Positions 26,960 through 35,296 of a stretch of 46,278 nt of DNA are shown here, piece by piece. The translations under genes were made by a program, and so were the position numbers. Source of the stretch: Chloroflexota bacterium (lineage in GTDB: Bacteria; Chloroflexota; Anaerolineae; B4-G1). The stretch is taken from the NCBI GenBank assembly GCA_024232355.1, contig JAAEPW010000431.1, positions 1-46,278 of the forward strand, in the 5' to 3' direction. The notes under the pieces are model-generated. The model was not told where the DNA came from. It worked only from the letters and a program-made list of their open reading frames with translations, and made no database searches. Numbering within the stretch: the first letter of the stretch is position 1; every line of letters starts with the position of its first letter.

Positions 26960-27958
26960 TTATGCCAGCATCCCACGGATGATAATGTCTACGGCCTCAT
27001 CTTCATCCAGGCCGCGGGCCATTAGCGTCTCTAATTCCTTCTTCCCCACACTGCCGATGGCGGCCTCGTGGGTCACCCGCGCTTGATCGTTCCGCACGAC
27101 GACGATCGGCACATTCTGCGCTACCGCGTTTCCGCGCACGATCTCGGTACAGTCCATATGCCCCACCGCGCCGGGTGCGTTCCCTTCCGCAGTGGTATAG
27201 ATCGCGCTGACGGCATGATCGCGTACCGCGACTCGTGTCCACGTCAATCCGCGCGCGCCCTCGCCGTTGAGACGCACCACCTCATTCACCTTGATATCAT
27301 CATCATCTGATCCAAAAGCCTTGACTCTCAATTCGGCCACACCACCAGCAGCCACGTCTACCTCGAACTGAATATCCAGTTGTCCGACTCTGCCATGCAC
27401 TAGGTTAAATTCAGACTCTAGCCGCCCACCCTCGTCTATCTGGGCGTGAGTGGTGGGCAACACCTCAATGCCGCCCACGGGGCCGTGATAGTGGCCTTCA
27501 CTATAGCGCATCGTCGCGTTGGGCCCGATGTGAATGTGGGCATCCATCACGTGCTTTAGGTCTACTGCGTTGGGAAAAGTGCAGTGAGCCAAAAAGCCGA
27601 TCTCTGCGCCTTCTCCAATCTCAAACACGGGCAGGATCTCTTGCAAACCGTTTTCGTCCGTCATTCCAAAACAGAGGTGCACCGGATAGTCTACTTTTGT
27701 GCCCGGCGCGACCGTAATTTGAGCGCGCACGCCGTTTTCCAGTTCCTCGGCTGTGATATCTACACCCTCGACCAAATTGACGGCCAGCACTTTGTTGCCA
27801 CTGATAACGGCGCTGGCGACCTTGGGAGTTTTCAAGAGGTCAGACTTGCCGCCTGCTTGCTCGTAAGCCTTTAGGATCGCCTCAAACTCGCGCGCCCAAG
27901 CCGGATTGCGTTCTCGGAGAACAGAAGGTTTAACTTGTGTTGTAGAATGGCTACTCAT
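26960..27958 (-). CDS. SufB/SmsB-like Fe-S cluster scaffold (short form)
   Basis: The protein has 332 residues from ATG 27958 (GAGGGAG upstream, 8 bp overlap with the sufC stop). It matches the SufB/SufD core: a long beta-helix with IGPNATMRYSEGHYHGP and a C-terminal block from DCTEIVRGNAVAQNVPIVV to THEAAIGSVGKKELETL. The Cys in MDCTE (Cys270) and the His-Glu in THEA (His297, Glu298) line up with Cys405, His433 and Glu434 of E. coli SufB, so this is a SufB-type rather than SufD-type subunit. It is clearly shorter than SufB (about 500) or SufD (about 420) and lacks the N-terminal region. That fits the minimal SUF-like (SMS) system with one scaffold gene and one ATPase. No cysteine desulfurase gene is nearby. 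Confidence 0.88.
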   Translation of the reverse strand: MSSHSTTQVKPSVLRERNPAWAREFEAILKAYEQAGGKSDLLKTPKVASAVISGNKVLAVNLVEGVDITAEELENGVRAQITVAPGTKVDYPVHLCFGMTDENGLQEILPVFEIGEGAEIGFLAHCTFPNAVDLKHVMDAHIHIGPNATMRYSEGHYHGPVGGIEVLPTTHAQIDEGGRLESEFNLVHGRVGQLDIQFEVDVAAGGVAELRVKAFGSDDDDIKVNEVVRLNGEGARGLTWTRVAVRDHAVSAIYTTAEGNAPGAVGHMDCTEIVRGNAVAQNVPIVVVRNDQARVTHEAAIGSVGKKELETLMARGLDEDEAVDIIIRGMLA

Positions 27959-28742
27959 TGCATACTCCCTCTTCGACCACGCGTTGATAGGTGCCACCGG
28001 CATCTTTGCCCCACGGTTGGCTGCCCAGCAAGTCCCCGTGTGGTCGGCAATGCTCTGCAAAGTACTCGCGTACCTCGGCCGGCGTTCCAGTACTGATCAC
28101 TGCGCCGCCACACATCAGTGATGTGGTATCGGCCACGTCGGCCAACTCGTCGCGATGCGTGATCAAAAGTACAGCTGTGCCTCCTGCTGCCATGCGGCGG
28201 AGCAGTATGGAGATCTCTTCAATGCCCAGTACATCGATTCCCGAATCCGGTTCATCGAGGACGGCTAGTAGAGGTTGCATTGCATAGACTGCTGCCAACT
28301 CGATCCGTTTTCTTTCTCCGCCAGAGAGTGCCGTATCCACCGCGCGGCTCATATAGGCCGAGGGCGAGAGCGCTACTGCCGTCAACGCTTCTTCAATGCG
28401 CTCCCGCGATGGTTCCTTCATCCCCAGGGCCAGATAATCGGCTGTGGCCAGCCCTTCAAAGCGGGCTGGTTCTTGCCAGCCCAATGTCAACCCCAACCGC
28501 GCACGCTCGGTCACTGAAAGATCGGTTATATCTTTTCCTTCCAACAGGATGTGGCCCCGAACGGGCACATAGCCATTAGCTCCCATCAACGTGAGTGCCA
28601 GGCTGGTCTTGCCGGAACCGTTGAGGCCCAGTAGTGTATGCACCTCGTTATGCCGGACGGTCAGATCGACCCCACGTAGCACCTCTGCGCCGGGCCGTTC
28701 AACCCACAGGTCTTGTACTTTTAACAACACGTCATTTATCAT
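27951..28742 (-). CDS. sufC: SufC/SmsC-type Fe-S assembly ATPase
   Basis: This is a 263-residue soluble ABC ATPase. It shows Walker A GLNGSGKTS (39-47), signature LSGGERKR (139-146), Walker B LLAVLDEPDSGID (158-170) and the switch His in LLITHRDEL. The Q-loop region LGWQEPARFEGLATADYL and the DEPDSGID ending (in place of DEPTSGLD) are SufC hallmarks. It powers conformational change of the SufB-type scaffold encoded by the overlapping downstream gene. It is the first gene of a three-gene unit transcribed leftward from a 246-bp gap shared with the divergent GAF kinase gene. Because the partner is a single short scaffold, the SmsC name is equally apt. Confidence 0.92.
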   Translation of the reverse strand: MINDVLLKVQDLWVERPGAEVLRGVDLTVRHNEVHTLLGLNGSGKTSLALTLMGANGYVPVRGHILLEGKDITDLSVTERARLGLTLGWQEPARFEGLATADYLALGMKEPSRERIEEALTAVALSPSAYMSRAVDTALSGGERKRIELAAVYAMQPLLAVLDEPDSGIDVLGIEEISILLRRMAAGGTAVLLITHRDELADVADTTSLMCGGAVISTGTPAEVREYFAEHCRPHGDLLGSQPWGKDAGGTYQRVVEEGVCNE

Positions 28743-28988
28743 TTTGCCCTCTACAGTATACCTTGAATGAATCTCTTAGCAGCGAACTATTTGCATTCCG
28801 GAGTATACCACAGACTGTCTCAATGTGAAGAATCCGCTTGCCTGTTCTTCTTGTGTTAACCAAATCGTAACGACATCGCAACCCCTACTAACCTTTTTTA
28901 ATGGTATTCTTTGTTAAAGTTAACGATCAACTGTGGTAGGGAAAATGCCCTATTGATTTTGTGGAATTTTTGATATGGAGGAGCAATA

Positions 28989-30800
28989 ATGAGTGGAAAA
29001 ATTACTATCAAAAGCACAGCGGCAGCGGCACTCTTGGACAGTATGCATATTGTGCGGCAGGCATTAATGAAACCGAATGGCATTTCCCATGACCAACTGG
29101 GGCAGCGGATCCACGAATGGCAACTCATGATGGTGGAATTACTTGGAGACACGGTAAAAGGAGCCGAGCTTACCACTCTTTATGAAATCATTGGAGTCAT
29201 GAACTCTTCCCTTGACCTGACAAAGACGCTGGGTTTGGTTATGGATTCACTGATCCATCTCACAGGGGCTGGGAGGGGTTGTTTGATGTTGCTCGACGAT
29301 AAGGGGAACCTGGAAATTCAGGCCGCGCAACATTTCGACCGGGAGAGTGTCGATGATTTTGAATTGGAACTTTCCCACACAGTGGTTCAGGAAGCTATAG
29401 AGAAAAAACAGGCAGTACTGACTACCAATGCGCAGCTTGATCCGCGCTTTTCTGGTCAGGAAAGCGTCATCGGTTATCAATTGCGCTCTATAATTTGCGT
29501 GCCCCTTCATGTCCGAGAGCAAGTGACTGGTGCTCTATATCTGGACAACCGAATGCGGGATGACGTATTCTCCCAAGAAGACCTGCCTATCTTGACAGCA
29601 TTCGCTAGTCAGGCTGCTGTTGCTATCGAGAATGCCCGTCTATACACAATGACCGACCAGGCACTGACCGCGCGGGTAGAGGAACTGACAACCTTGCAGC
29701 AGATTGATCGGGAACTGAGTACCAATTTGGATATCGAACGTGTGCTGGATGTAACGCTCTCTTGGGCACTGCAGGCCACCGGGGCAGAGCGGGGTACGAT
29801 CAGCCTTTTGGATAACGAGGGAGCAGTTGATACAATAACTTGCGCAGGCGATGAAACGATGACCGAGCCTGAAGCAGCAGTGATACAACTGGCAAAACAT
29901 AATGAAGGCGCATGTGTCATGGGTGGCACACGAATACTGGTGCCCATTCACTACAAAGATCGGATGGTGGGCTTGCTAGATCTCAGGAATGACAACGACA
30001 CGCCATTCCAATATGATCAGGTACAGTTTGCTGGTCGGTTGGCAGACCATGCTGCTGTCGCTATCGAGAATGCCCGTCTATATGAACAACTGCGTCGGGC
30101 CAACGAGGACAAATCCAAGCTGGTTGCCTTTATCGCTCACAAACTGTCCACGCCATTGACCTCAATCCGAGGCTATGCCGAAATACTAGAAAAGGGTGTC
30201 GCCGGGACACCGTCGCCGGATCAAATAGATTTTCTCCGAACCATCACCAGAAACACAGAACGGATGCAAGTCCTGGTTTCTAACTTGCAGGACATTTCTA
30301 GGATTGAGAGTAATCAATTGCGACTCGAGATGAAACCCACAAAGTCTGCAAAAGCACTAGAGAATGCTCTGCAAACGATGGAGAAACATATCACAGCCCA
30401 ATCTCAACAGCTAACAGTACGAGTGTCCGACGACTTGCCACTGGTCCACGCTGATCCGGGTCGTTTGGAACAGGTCCTTACTGCTTTGCTTGACAATGCC
30501 TGTAAATATACCCTACAAGGCGGACAGATTGATGTGCAGATGTGGCAGCAAGGCAAATATGTCCACTGCACTATCTCTGATAACGGCATTGGCATCTCGC
30601 AAGAGGATCATGATCGACTGTTCACCAAGTTTTTCCGTTCCGAGAGCTTGCAAGTGCGCGAAAAGTTTGGGGCGGGGTTGGGATTGTGTATCGCAAAGAG
30701 CCTGATCGAGTTCCAGGGAGGGGAAATCAAAGTCGAGAGCCAACTAGATGAGGGAACGACCTGCACGTTTACGATGCCAGTCGCCGCAGAGGATGCATAA
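28989..30800 (+). CDS. GAF-GAF sensor histidine kinase, cytoplasmic
   Basis: The protein has 603 residues and no membrane segment. A short helical N-terminus (1-55) precedes two GAF domains (about 60-220 and 230-370), both ending in the same A-A-V-A-I-E-N-A-R-L-Y helix. A HisKA domain has phospho-acceptor His384 in FIAHKLSTPLTSIRGYAE, and an HATPase domain has LLDNACKYT, DNGIGIS, FTKFFRSE and GAGLGLCIAKSL. The residue after the acceptor His is Lys where most kinases have Glu; in HisKA kinases that Glu helps phosphotransfer and phosphatase activity, so kinetics may differ. No response regulator is adjacent, so it is an orphan kinase. ATG 28989 has GGAGG 7 bases upstream. The ligand of the GAF domains cannot be told. 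Confidence 0.9.
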   Translation: MSGKITIKSTAAAALLDSMHIVRQALMKPNGISHDQLGQRIHEWQLMMVELLGDTVKGAELTTLYEIIGVMNSSLDLTKTLGLVMDSLIHLTGAGRGCLMLLDDKGNLEIQAAQHFDRESVDDFELELSHTVVQEAIEKKQAVLTTNAQLDPRFSGQESVIGYQLRSIICVPLHVREQVTGALYLDNRMRDDVFSQEDLPILTAFASQAAVAIENARLYTMTDQALTARVEELTTLQQIDRELSTNLDIERVLDVTLSWALQATGAERGTISLLDNEGAVDTITCAGDETMTEPEAAVIQLAKHNEGACVMGGTRILVPIHYKDRMVGLLDLRNDNDTPFQYDQVQFAGRLADHAAVAIENARLYEQLRRANEDKSKLVAFIAHKLSTPLTSIRGYAEILEKGVAGTPSPDQIDFLRTITRNTERMQVLVSNLQDISRIESNQLRLEMKPTKSAKALENALQTMEKHITAQSQQLTVRVSDDLPLVHADPGRLEQVLTALLDNACKYTLQGGQIDVQMWQQGKYVHCTISDNGIGISQEDHDRLFTKFFRSESLQVREKFGAGLGLCIAKSLIEFQGGEIKVESQLDEGTTCTFTMPVAAEDA

Positions 30801-31118
30801 ACCGGACAACCGCTAGTTGGCTCATATCGGGAAATAGGTGAAATCAGGCACTCACGTCCGAGTCATTCGCTCGGTGTCCACTCGGGGCACTATCCGTGTC
30901 CTAGGACAATCGTTCTAGGTTGGCAGGCGTCTCAAATATCAACAAGTTAAGGTCACCATTTTTACCAAGCATCAAAGAGTAAAAGTTTACCATAAAGGCA
31001 AGTAGAGCAATTTGTCATAACAAGCTGACGATTACCAATGCTCGAATGTCTATGATTTGCTGGCACTTGAATGTCATCAATGTATGCGATGGTCTGCTGT
31101 CACATCGTAAACTGCTTT
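30801..31118. other. 318-bp gap between convergent genes
   Basis: I see no convincing gene. The left part has two small inverted repeats: CCGAG/CTCGG (30858-30874) and CCTAGGAC/GTTCTAGG (30900-30919, one G-T pair). Neither has a T-run. The right part is AT-rich and ends in the palindrome at the stop of the EFR1 gene. Both flanking genes end here, so weak termination is the likely role. Confidence 0.5.
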
Positions 31119-31132
31119 CTAGAAAGCAGTTT
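31109..31132. repeat. 24-bp perfect palindrome centred on the EFR1 stop codon
   Basis: AAACTGCTTTCTAGAAAGCAGTTT is self-complementary. Read on the minus strand it covers the last codons and TAG stop of the EFR1-type gene. It could fold as a 9-bp stem with a TCTAGA loop and act as a weak terminator or mRNA 3' stabiliser; no long U-tail follows. Confidence 0.7.
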
Positions 31133-31976
31133 GCCAGGCTTGCGTAATGACCCTGCTCCTTTTTTTGTCCATCATATCTTTGGTCAAATGCCAATTCTCT
31201 AAAAAATTAGAGTAGACATCTTTCATTCGCTCATTCACTTGCAGGACTTTATCCGGGCACACGTACACACAATGCATACACTCGATGCACTTCAGCGGAT
31301 CTGACAGACCTGTATCGGCATCGAATGCCTGGTTGGGGCATTCGATCTCGCATCGCAGACACATGCTGCATTCTTTTGCGAACCGGAATGGATGCGTCCA
31401 TCTTCTTTCGGCACTCTTTTCTTTCTGCTTTCCTAATTCTATAACCTCGTTATACTTGAAAGGCTTTTGCAGAGCCAAGACCTCGTCCGAATCCTGAGAA
31501 AATCGTTCAACAGCCAGAGCGGCAAATGCCCGCGCGACGACAAAATCGCTCTCGTTCGGACGGTTGGGCAGGATGCGCCAGCCAGCGACGTTAAAGCTGT
31601 GTCGTCCCAGGAATTCCGCCGAGAACTGCACTTGGAACCCCGCTTCTTCCAGGAGTAATTTGGTGTGAAAATGAGCGTATCCCGTTGTTCTTGCTCCATA
31701 CGTGAAGAACGTAGTGCATCTCTTGCCCTTTCCATTGAGGGTCGGAATCCACTCGTTGATCACGCTGGGAGCGAAATCCGAAAACACGGGAAACCCAAAG
31801 ATGAAACCATCGAAATCATCTACCGGCAGGAGGTCCTGCCGGGAAGCGTACGGCGTCACGTCTATCAACTGGGCACCGCATCCTCTTTCGATTAGTTCAT
31901 CCCTGATGACCTCGGCATAGATTTTCGTCACGTGGGTTGCGGAGAAATAAACTATGGCGATTCTGTGATCAGACAT
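31119..31976 (-). CDS. EFR1-type flavodoxin / 2[4Fe-4S] ferredoxin fusion
   Basis: This is a 285-residue redox protein. A flavodoxin-like domain (about 5-160) opens with IAIVYFSATHVTKIYAEV and has FGFPVFSDFAP. The C-terminal domain has two [4Fe-4S] sites: Cys203/206/209/213 (CSMCLRCEIECP) and Cys230/233/236/240 (CIECMHCVYVCP). This fusion is the EFR1 family, common in anaerobic Firmicutes and other anaerobes. Its role is low-potential electron transfer to an unknown partner. GAGGAAG lies 6 bases before the ATG. It stands alone, AT-richer than the enzyme clusters, so lateral gain is possible. Confidence 0.9.
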   Translation of the reverse strand: MSDHRIAIVYFSATHVTKIYAEVIRDELIERGCGAQLIDVTPYASRQDLLPVDDFDGFIFGFPVFSDFAPSVINEWIPTLNGKGKRCTTFFTYGARTTGYAHFHTKLLLEEAGFQVQFSAEFLGRHSFNVAGWRILPNRPNESDFVVARAFAALAVERFSQDSDEVLALQKPFKYNEVIELGKQKEKSAERRWTHPFRFAKECSMCLRCEIECPNQAFDADTGLSDPLKCIECMHCVYVCPDKVLQVNERMKDVYSNFLENWHLTKDMMDKKRSRVITQAWQTAF

Positions 31977-32009
31977 TGAGAACTTCCTCGTTCTTGTTAC
32001 TGGGCTGTC

Positions 32010-32885
32010 TTACACCTTGATGTAGCATCTGCTGCAACCTTGTCTATCGAATTCTCGCGCCTCGTAAAAGTGCTGCGCTCTCAAGTTGTCACTTGCTGTG
32101 TCGGTGTGTAGGTAGCGATAGCCCTTGCTCGTCAAGTATTCGACCAGCAGTTGCAGGAACTCTGTTCCGATTCCTTTTCCTTGATGTTGCTCGTGCATGC
32201 CGATCCACGTCAGATATGCAACGTCGTGGGCATAACCGTTGGTCAGTGCACCCATGTATCTCACCTGCGCGGTAGCTATTGTTTCGTCGTTCAACTGCGC
32301 TTGGAAATTTTCCTTGTTTCCCTCAGGAGCACTTTTGAGTTGCAATCTGCCGTCCTCTATCGACTCGACGACGTTCATATCAAGCACATAATAAATGTTT
32401 TCGTGCTCGACGGCAAAGCCGTGCGCCTGCAATAATTGTTCCACGTGAGATTGGCTGCTATGCAGTTTTCCATGGTGGGCGTTGCAGCTCATGCCAAAGG
32501 CGTGGTAAAATGCGTGGTTCTGTTGAAACTGTGTCATACGATCACTGATCTTGGCCAGCAATGCTTCTCCGACATCGTTTCGCCCCCTTTCAAAGTACAG
32601 GTGGCGAATCACACCGATTTGCGGATCGGAGTATTTATTGCCGTTCTCGTCCCAGGCGAAATTGGGTTGTCCATATTGAACAAAACCCAACACTTGATCG
32701 CTCTCTGTGGCAACGTACGTTTCCAGGCTCTTGAAAACTTTCTCGCCTTCCAATTCATCCTCAAGCAGGCAGGTTTGCCATTTTGAGGCCGATACAGGGA
32801 AAAAGTAGGGAATGGCTGCTCCCATTTTTTGCCAGTACTCGAATAACTTGTGCAGATCGTCTTTTTTGTATTCTTTGATGTTCAA
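32010..32885 (-). CDS. Tandem GNAT-fold N-acetyltransferase
   Basis: The protein has 291 residues with two GNAT lobes. The N-terminal lobe (about 1-165) has the fold but a degenerate acetyl-CoA loop. The C-terminal lobe (about 175-291) has the motif HEQHQGKGIGTEFLQLLVEYL with the Q-x-x-G-x-G/A loop, followed by LHTDTASDNLRAQHFYEAREF, a typical C-terminal Asn and Tyr region. Such proteins acetylate amines on small molecules, antibiotics or protein N-termini; the substrate is unknown. The start appears to be TTG at 32885 with AAAGGGG upstream. It lies 33 bp upstream of the EFR1 gene on the same strand. Confidence 0.85.
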   Translation of the reverse strand: MNIKEYKKDDLHKLFEYWQKMGAAIPYFFPVSASKWQTCLLEDELEGEKVFKSLETYVATESDQVLGFVQYGQPNFAWDENGNKYSDPQIGVIRHLYFERGRNDVGEALLAKISDRMTQFQQNHAFYHAFGMSCNAHHGKLHSSQSHVEQLLQAHGFAVEHENIYYVLDMNVVESIEDGRLQLKSAPEGNKENFQAQLNDETIATAQVRYMGALTNGYAHDVAYLTWIGMHEQHQGKGIGTEFLQLLVEYLTSKGYRYLHTDTASDNLRAQHFYEAREFDRQGCSRCYIKV

Positions 32886-33038
32886 TTTAAAATAGCCCCT
32901 TTACACTCATATAGCCCTGACGGCATCGGAAAAGATGTTGCGGATCGTCTGGGCCTGCATTCTATGAACTATGTTAGTTTGTATTGGCTGATATAATTTG
33001 CGCAATATTACGCAGATCGCGTGAGTCTTGTATATTGG

Positions 33039-33545
33039 CTATTGATCGGTGAATATGGCGCCAAGTTTCAAAAAGCACCGAATCTTTTCTGCCGCGTTCG
33101 ATACCTCGTCAAAATCCTTGCTCATCGTCCCAGGTACGTCCAAATATTCCCCAGACCTGTCCAAAAGGTAGGCATAGTAATGACAAACCAGCATTGGGGG
33201 ATTGTACATTGCATTACTCCTGCCTTCTCGAATATAGGTTGTCTTTATCCCCACACCTACAATTTCTGCCAAAGCCCTCTTGGTCACTCGTTTACCCTGC
33301 ACGCCCGCGCGCTCAATGGTGACAGTACCCGCAAGCTTGTCCAGGGTACAGGTCTCCTCACGCCCGAATCGCCACATGATAACTAGTGCCTGCAAGACCA
33401 GCAAAATAGCAAGCAACTGCGGCCCTTTCCACCAGATCAAAACTGCGAGCAGAATCAGTATACCCACATTGGATGCGACACCAAAGGTAGCACCTCGAAT
33501 CACGAGTTTGTCGTCTGCCCCGAAATCCTCAAAAGTGATATTCAT
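33039..33545 (-). CDS. Small two-helix membrane protein, unknown
   Basis: The protein has 168 residues from ATG 33545; an in-frame ATG at 33575 adds ten residues and neither has a clear ribosome site. Residues about 22-39 and 43-57 are two hydrophobic helices in a hairpin. The remainder is a soluble beta-rich domain (ETCTLDKLAGTVTIERAG, KRALAEIVGVGIKTTY, YAYLLDRSGEYLDVPG) that resembles bacterial PH-like domains of small membrane proteins. I do not recognise a named family. It stands between the GNAT and lactonase-like genes, with gaps over 90 bp on both sides. Confidence 0.65.
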   Translation of the reverse strand: MNITFEDFGADDKLVIRGATFGVASNVGILILLAVLIWWKGPQLLAILLVLQALVIMWRFGREETCTLDKLAGTVTIERAGVQGKRVTKRALAEIVGVGIKTTYIREGRSNAMYNPPMLVCHYYAYLLDRSGEYLDVPGTMSKDFDEVSNAAEKIRCFLKLGAIFTDQ

Positions 33546-33666
33546 AGTGCTTGATCTGCTAACGGAACATGTCATCCTAATAGATCGTTCGAAAATAACT
33601 TGTATTTTCCAACTCGTTTCCTACACAAAAATGCTCGAAAAGTGCAACGTTGTTTCTGAACAACGC

Positions 33667-34503
33667 CTAATGTCCACAGATCATTTCTACCTGAGGATGC
33701 TGCCCAACAAACTTGATCATTTTATCGAGACTTTCTTGACCCATTTTGACATTCACACTATACGACCCCGGCCCGATTCCGCTCGTAAACTTTTGTTCCA
33801 ATGCACAGGCGTCTCCCGCAATGAGAGCGACTTTTTCACGACCATTGACCAAGAACGAAGTGTGCCCGCCCGTGTGCCCAGGCGTCGGTATCGCCCACAA
33901 CGTGCCGTCTCCAAAAATATCCGCGCATCGCCCCAATATGGGCATCTCTTTGGCCTGGTCAAAGTCGATCTCGTACAACGTCTCGACCCCTTGCAGGTGA
34001 TTGCCCTCGTACAGGAACTTGATGTTGAGATATCGCTCCCCCTTGCCCACCACGTACTGAATGTCCTTGGGCAGGTTCAGCGCGCCTGCCACGTGGTCAA
34101 AGTGTAAATGTGTCAGGAACACGCCTTTGACCTCTATCCCCCTCTCCCGCAAATGGGTCGCAATGTCTCGACCTTTATCTTGGCACGATTCGCCCATAAT
34201 TATCTTGACCAGCAAGCCTTTCATCGTTCCATAAGGATTCCGTTGGAACGAAACATCCAACCCACAGTCGATCAGAAAATCTCCAAACCTTTCGTGCCGG
34301 ACGAGATGGGACATGATCGGGACCTGGATTTTCTCGTTCTCCATCGCCTCTGCTTTCGGGTGTTTCAGGTTGATCATCCCTGATAACGGGACGGTCGCTT
34401 TCCCCGTTTCAAAGGTATGCAGTTCAACGTTGCCAGGACTGCTAAACACATCATCCCAATTTTCCTTCGAGTCGACATTAATGGGGAAATTCTGCCTTCT
34501 CAC
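33667..34503 (-). CDS. Metallo-beta-lactamase-fold hydrolase (AHL-lactonase-like)
   Basis: This is a 278-residue cytoplasmic enzyme of the MBL fold. Metal ligands are visible in THLHFDHVAG (His132, His134, Asp136, His137), PTPGHTGGHTS, ALIAGDACALEQ, and the final residue His278 in MICGH. This ligand set matches quorum-quenching AHL lactonases such as AiiA, where the last ligand lies in an F-G-H-D motif. Here the protein stops directly after that His, so the usual short tail is absent. Lactone hydrolysis is likely; the actual substrate is unknown. The GTG start at 34503 has AGGAGAG 6 bases upstream. Confidence 0.87.
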   Translation of the reverse strand: MRRQNFPINVDSKENWDDVFSSPGNVELHTFETGKATVPLSGMINLKHPKAEAMENEKIQVPIMSHLVRHERFGDFLIDCGLDVSFQRNPYGTMKGLLVKIIMGESCQDKGRDIATHLRERGIEVKGVFLTHLHFDHVAGALNLPKDIQYVVGKGERYLNIKFLYEGNHLQGVETLYEIDFDQAKEMPILGRCADIFGDGTLWAIPTPGHTGGHTSFLVNGREKVALIAGDACALEQKFTSGIGPGSYSVNVKMGQESLDKMIKFVGQHPQVEMICGH

Positions 34504-34533
34504 GAGTTACTCTCCTTTTGATGATGGTATTTT

Positions 34534-35175
34534 CTAGCTTGCCAGACCGTGTTTAAGGGCCATAATTGCAGCCTGCGTTCGATCGGGCACGTCGAGTTTC
34601 GCCAGGATCGAGCTGACGTAATTGCGCACTGTGCCTTCCGATAGAAAAAGCTGCTGGGCGATGTCGGCGTTGCTGAGGCCGCGCGCTAGCAAACGCAGCA
34701 CGTCCAACTCGCGGTTGGTCAATGTGTCAGCAATAGACGTGCTCGGCTGACCGGTGCTCTGCACGACGTGGGCAAACAGCTTGCCGCCCACAGTTGGATC
34801 GATGTGCGTGTCCCCCGCGGCGGTGCCTTTTACGGCTGACACCACCAGGTCCTTGGGAGTTCCTTTGAGCAAATATCCGGCGGCCCCACTGCGAATGGCG
34901 TCGAAAACCCACTCGTCGGCACTGTAGGTGGTGAGTACCAGTATCTTGATCTGGGGATATTGTTGGTGGATTTTGCGCGTCGCCTGCAAGCCGTCCATCA
35001 CGGGCATTTTGAGGTCCATCAGGACGACGTCGGGTTGGGTTTTGGGGATCAGTTCGAGCGCCTCGGCCCCGTCGTAGGCCACGCCGACCACCTCGATCTC
35101 TGGGTCAGCGTCCAGGATGGCGTGTAATCCATCGACTACGATCCGCTGGTCATCGCAGACAAACACACGGATCAT
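34534..35175 (-). CDS. NarL/FixJ-type response regulator
   Basis: This is a 213-residue two-domain regulator. The receiver domain (1-120) has acidic residues CDDQ (Asp8, Asp9), phospho-acceptor Asp54 in LMDLKMP, Thr82 in VLTTYS and Lys104 in YLLKGT. The LuxR-type DNA-binding domain (about 148-212) reads LTNRELDVLRLLARGLSNADIAQQL then VRNYVSSILAKLDVPDRTQ. Its partner is the HisKA_3 kinase whose gene ends 121 bp upstream. The divergent ABC-export genes are the obvious candidate target, which is inference. Confidence 0.93.
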   Translation of the reverse strand: MIRVFVCDDQRIVVDGLHAILDADPEIEVVGVAYDGAEALELIPKTQPDVVLMDLKMPVMDGLQATRKIHQQYPQIKILVLTTYSADEWVFDAIRSGAAGYLLKGTPKDLVVSAVKGTAAGDTHIDPTVGGKLFAHVVQSTGQPSTSIADTLTNRELDVLRLLARGLSNADIAQQLFLSEGTVRNYVSSILAKLDVPDRTQAAIMALKHGLAS

Positions 35176-35199
35176 GCTTGCAGCCTCGAAAACAGCCCT

Positions 35200-35269
35200 G
35201 TAGCTGCGGATTCCGCCGCAACGAGTTGCGCACGCGTATCAGGCGGCGCGCTATGGAAAGCGCGGCTAC
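35200..35269. repeat. REP-like two-hairpin element, copy A
   Basis: GTAGC at 35200-35204 pairs with GCTAC at 35265-35269, enclosing a left hairpin (TGCGG..CCGCA) and a right hairpin (CGCGCT-ATGGAA-AGCGCG), with about 25 bases between. The same outline appears at 40122-40174. It lies between the kinase and response-regulator genes, where it could affect their mRNA, though dispersed-repeat origin is more likely. Confidence 0.7.
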
Positions 35270-35296
35270 ATTTTCGTTCTCCAGAGTGAATATACT

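Noticed and set aside
30801..31118. Riboswitch or small RNA in the gap
   Set aside because: Only small, weak hairpins are present; both flanking genes end here, so no downstream gene exists for a riboswitch to control.
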